Shown here: piece by piece, positions 61,501 to 64,000 of the stretch
Position numbering within the stretch: the stretch's first letter is position 1
How the letters are laid out: every line of letters starts with the position of its first letter
From: Channa striata
Taxonomy: Eukaryota > Chordata > Actinopteri > Anabantiformes > Channidae
DNA length: 64,000 bases
Direction of reading: 5' to 3'
NCBI GenBank assembly: GCA_033026295.1
Contig: CM065176.1
Location: 8,163,945-8,227,944 of the forward strand
Notes under the pieces: model-generated
Databases searched by the model: none
What the model was told of the DNA's origin: nothing
The model's input: the letters and a program-made list of their open reading frames with translations, nothing else
Made by a program: the position numbers and the translations under genes

Positions 61501-64000
61501 ATGATTGAAAGTTGGATTTATAGCATGACTACAACTTTCATGGGGGTGGAAGTCTAACAAGCTGCACCTGGAACCCAATCAGGTGGACTTGGCTACTCAC
61601 TACGTGTTTGTGGCAGGAGATTCAATGTTCTATACTTTCTGTTTTTCTATTTTCTGTGAATGTTTCAAGAAGAAGCAATTCATTAAAACAAATGACACAC
61701 ACATCGCAGCTGAATGGAATTAATTTGAATCCACTTTGAAATGCGGTAGTTTGTGTATCTGCATTCTAGATATTACACACACATCTAAACACACTCCCTC
61801 ACAAACAGACAAGCACACGCATGTTAAGTAAGAGCCACAATGTGCTGCCCTGTATATTTGTGGAAACCCAACAAGTCAGTCCCTCGAGAGAATCAATACC
61901 TCTTCAATTAACGTAATGCCGATGAATGGGAGGCCACAGCTGATCACTAGGATAGATAAGGTTCTTCTTCTCACTGCAGACACTATCACTCTATCAAGCG
62001 CTCCCATTTTTTTTCCCAGGGTGCGATACTGTGTATTCTATTACCTGTAATGAGGAGGAGAAGGACCCGAGCGAGAACTTGAGAGTGTAATGAGAGTCAG
62101 AGTTTCCAGTTGTCTGGCTTCTCTTTCCTCAGTCATCAAATAGAAGGACACCTCCTCTGGGGACTATGATAGAAAGTCCCACCCAAAGGTGCCTGAAATA
62201 AAAGAAATCTTCAGTTGTGTAAGTTTGTGCGTTGTTACACCACCTTCATGAATAAAAGAAACTCTCGCCTGCTCTCATGTGATTTGTTATGAGCTAAGTG
62301 TCGTGGACTTTGACGCTGTACCAAGATTTGAGGAACAGGTCAGGAGTACTTTGGCTTCTTTGGCTGGGAATCCTCTCCACATTACATCATTTATTTCACC
62401 TGAAGTACAAAAAGGTTTCTGCATTTTTAATATTTCTTCTTCTTTTGGTGACTGCAGCTCCCTTTATTCCTGCGTGAGCAAAGAGCTCCTCACATCTTTA
62501 GACTCGTATAAGCTGCAGCAGCAAAGCTTTCAGCTGAAAGTAGAGACACAGATGGAGTGTTTTCCCAGTCGTTGCTCCATAGTTTTAAAACAGGCTTCTT
62601 AAAAAGGGAGTGGAAGTCTGTAATGGATTGCTTATTTAATTTCAGATTATTTCTTTAAGCAGGCTGACGTAGGCTTAACACCACTCTGCAGTTCCCATCC
62701 GTTCACAAAGCAAATGTTTTCAGGTACATCCACAGAGAGGGACATGGAATAAATCTGTATTATCAAACTAGAACGAAAAGGAAATAATTAAATCGACGGC
62801 ACAGACGGACACGCAGTCGGTGTTGCCCACCTGCTGTATAGGATTCCCTTTCATGCTGAAAGGGATTTCGAAGTCAGTCGAGAGCCTTGTGATAAGCTGT
62901 GAACCTGCTTTGAATATGAATTATTTTACCCTGAGCAGCAAATTCGACACTGGCTCATTTGGACTGATTCAGCTCATTGGAGAATGTGCAGTTGTGAATA
63001 TTTTTACACTAACAGCTCCCATTTGGACTCTGCAAATCAGCAATTGCTCATCATTGCAAAGACTGAGTTAGATTTCGGCAAGAATGCAACCCCAGGATTT
63101 TATCCAATGCCAACAATTTTTAAATTTGCCATTCAACCATTAGAGCCACGTGGCTTTAGAATATATTCAGCCAGATATTGTTTTGTAGCTTCAGAGCCAA
63201 TGCAATTTATGAGCCATTTTTTACAACTGCTTGCTAGAACTGACAAATTAGCAAGTCGCTGTAGCAAACACTCGAGCTAATGTACTTGATAATGTATTTG
63301 GCTTAATTAAGAACTAGCCTGAAAAATCAATCATCATATGGCACATTGTGCAGTCCAGAGTTAAGGATGGAAGTAACACAACACACTCTGCATAATGAAG
63401 ACTTGGGGTATATATTGACATAAATGAAATTTGGTGTTCTTAAATATTCTGTTATTAAACAAAAAAACAATAAAAACGTCTTTTATGTTTTTTATTTAGC
63501 TTAGAATGAGCCATTTCTATCTGTAACCCAAAGGACAAACCACACATTGGCACTATTGTGAATTTATTATTTTTACTTTGAAATAAAAGCTCAGATTTGT
63601 GAATCAATATAGTTGCAAAATAGCAAATCCACAGTAAATAAATCTTGTAAATTGCTGATTATGTGTGGGCATAAGCACGTACGCCTGACATATTTTTCGA
63701 TCATAACAGCCGACCTGCCAATAATATGAACACACAGTCAAACTGGGCTGTCTTACCTTCCCTGGTGACATTCACCGACATTCACTGATCGACTACACCC
63801 AAGGCAGGTTATTGTACATATGTTCTTGTACTGGCTCTGCAACTCCATCTGCCCCAAATTATAAATTGTTGAATGTTGGAATACATTTCCTTGAAGCTAA
63901 CTGGGTTAGCTAACTGGTTCTGTGCAGTTTCAGATCCATCTGGTCACAGAGAAATGAATGTGATCGCTCGAGACACACTGAAAAGACTTTACATTGCAGT
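61500..64000. other. Distal intergenic DNA
   Basis: No gene recognised. Open frames of 83-107 codons at 62279-63280 lack recognisable domains. The part from about 62880 to 63360 is AT-rich, non-repetitive and dense in TAATTA/CAAT-like words (for example GGCTTAATTAAG at 63300), the texture of a conserved noncoding element. This is an impression, not a demonstration. Confidence 0.4.

Overview
The window looks like nuclear DNA from a teleost fish. Coding sequence is sparse: one split gene with GT-AG introns, two of them very large. The rest is AT-rich intronic or intergenic DNA with many (TG)n/(CA)n microsatellites. Interspersed remnants resemble repeat families typical of fish genomes: L2-like and other LINEs, Tc1-like transposons, tRNA-derived SINEs and a long-TIR element. 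The species cannot be determined from the sequence. There are no prokaryotic features, CRISPR arrays, rRNA genes or intact tRNA genes.

The only gene I can support is on the + strand. It is a PQ-loop membrane protein, SLC66A2 (formerly PQLC1). Four coding exons (1614-1822, 2139-2272, 24434-24650, 37428-37602) join in frame into a 244-residue protein with both PQ motifs. A splice acceptor ending at 1574 implies an untranslated first exon, probably left of the window. The introns are 316 nt, about 22.2 kb and about 12.8 kb.

Region by region: 1-1574 is upstream or first-intron DNA and may hold the 3' end of another + strand transcript (AATAAA at 596). The 22-kb intron carries three copies of a (TG)n/TTAGGG-bearing repeat, a minus-strand LINE tail folded into inverted repeats, a second LINE tail at about 15.6-16.1 kb, a strong hairpin at 19.13 kb and long TG tracts. 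The 12.8-kb intron carries another LINE tail (31.0-31.75 kb), a Tc1-like end (31.88-32.2 kb), a SINE remnant and a possible alternative last exon (27790-28066). Downstream of the gene are a 985-bp TIR element (39104-40088), a second Tc1-like pseudogene (43.38-43.9 kb), a minus-strand LINE remnant with a SINE nested in it (46.62-47.66 kb), a decayed L2-type LINE (53.7-56.15 kb) and a possible LTR-like repeat near 61.2-61.5 kb. I found no second certain gene there. A short minus-strand open stretch at 50341-50520 with a membrane-segment-like sequence deserves a look, and 62.88-63.36 kb resembles a conserved noncoding element in texture.

I see no evidence of a new multi-gene system. The most useful leads are the strand bias of TG tracts along the transcription unit, the possible truncated SLC66A2 isoform, the folded LINE copy and the 50.4-kb membrane-segment frame. 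Repeat family names rest on remembered consensus patterns and need a repeat-library search to confirm.
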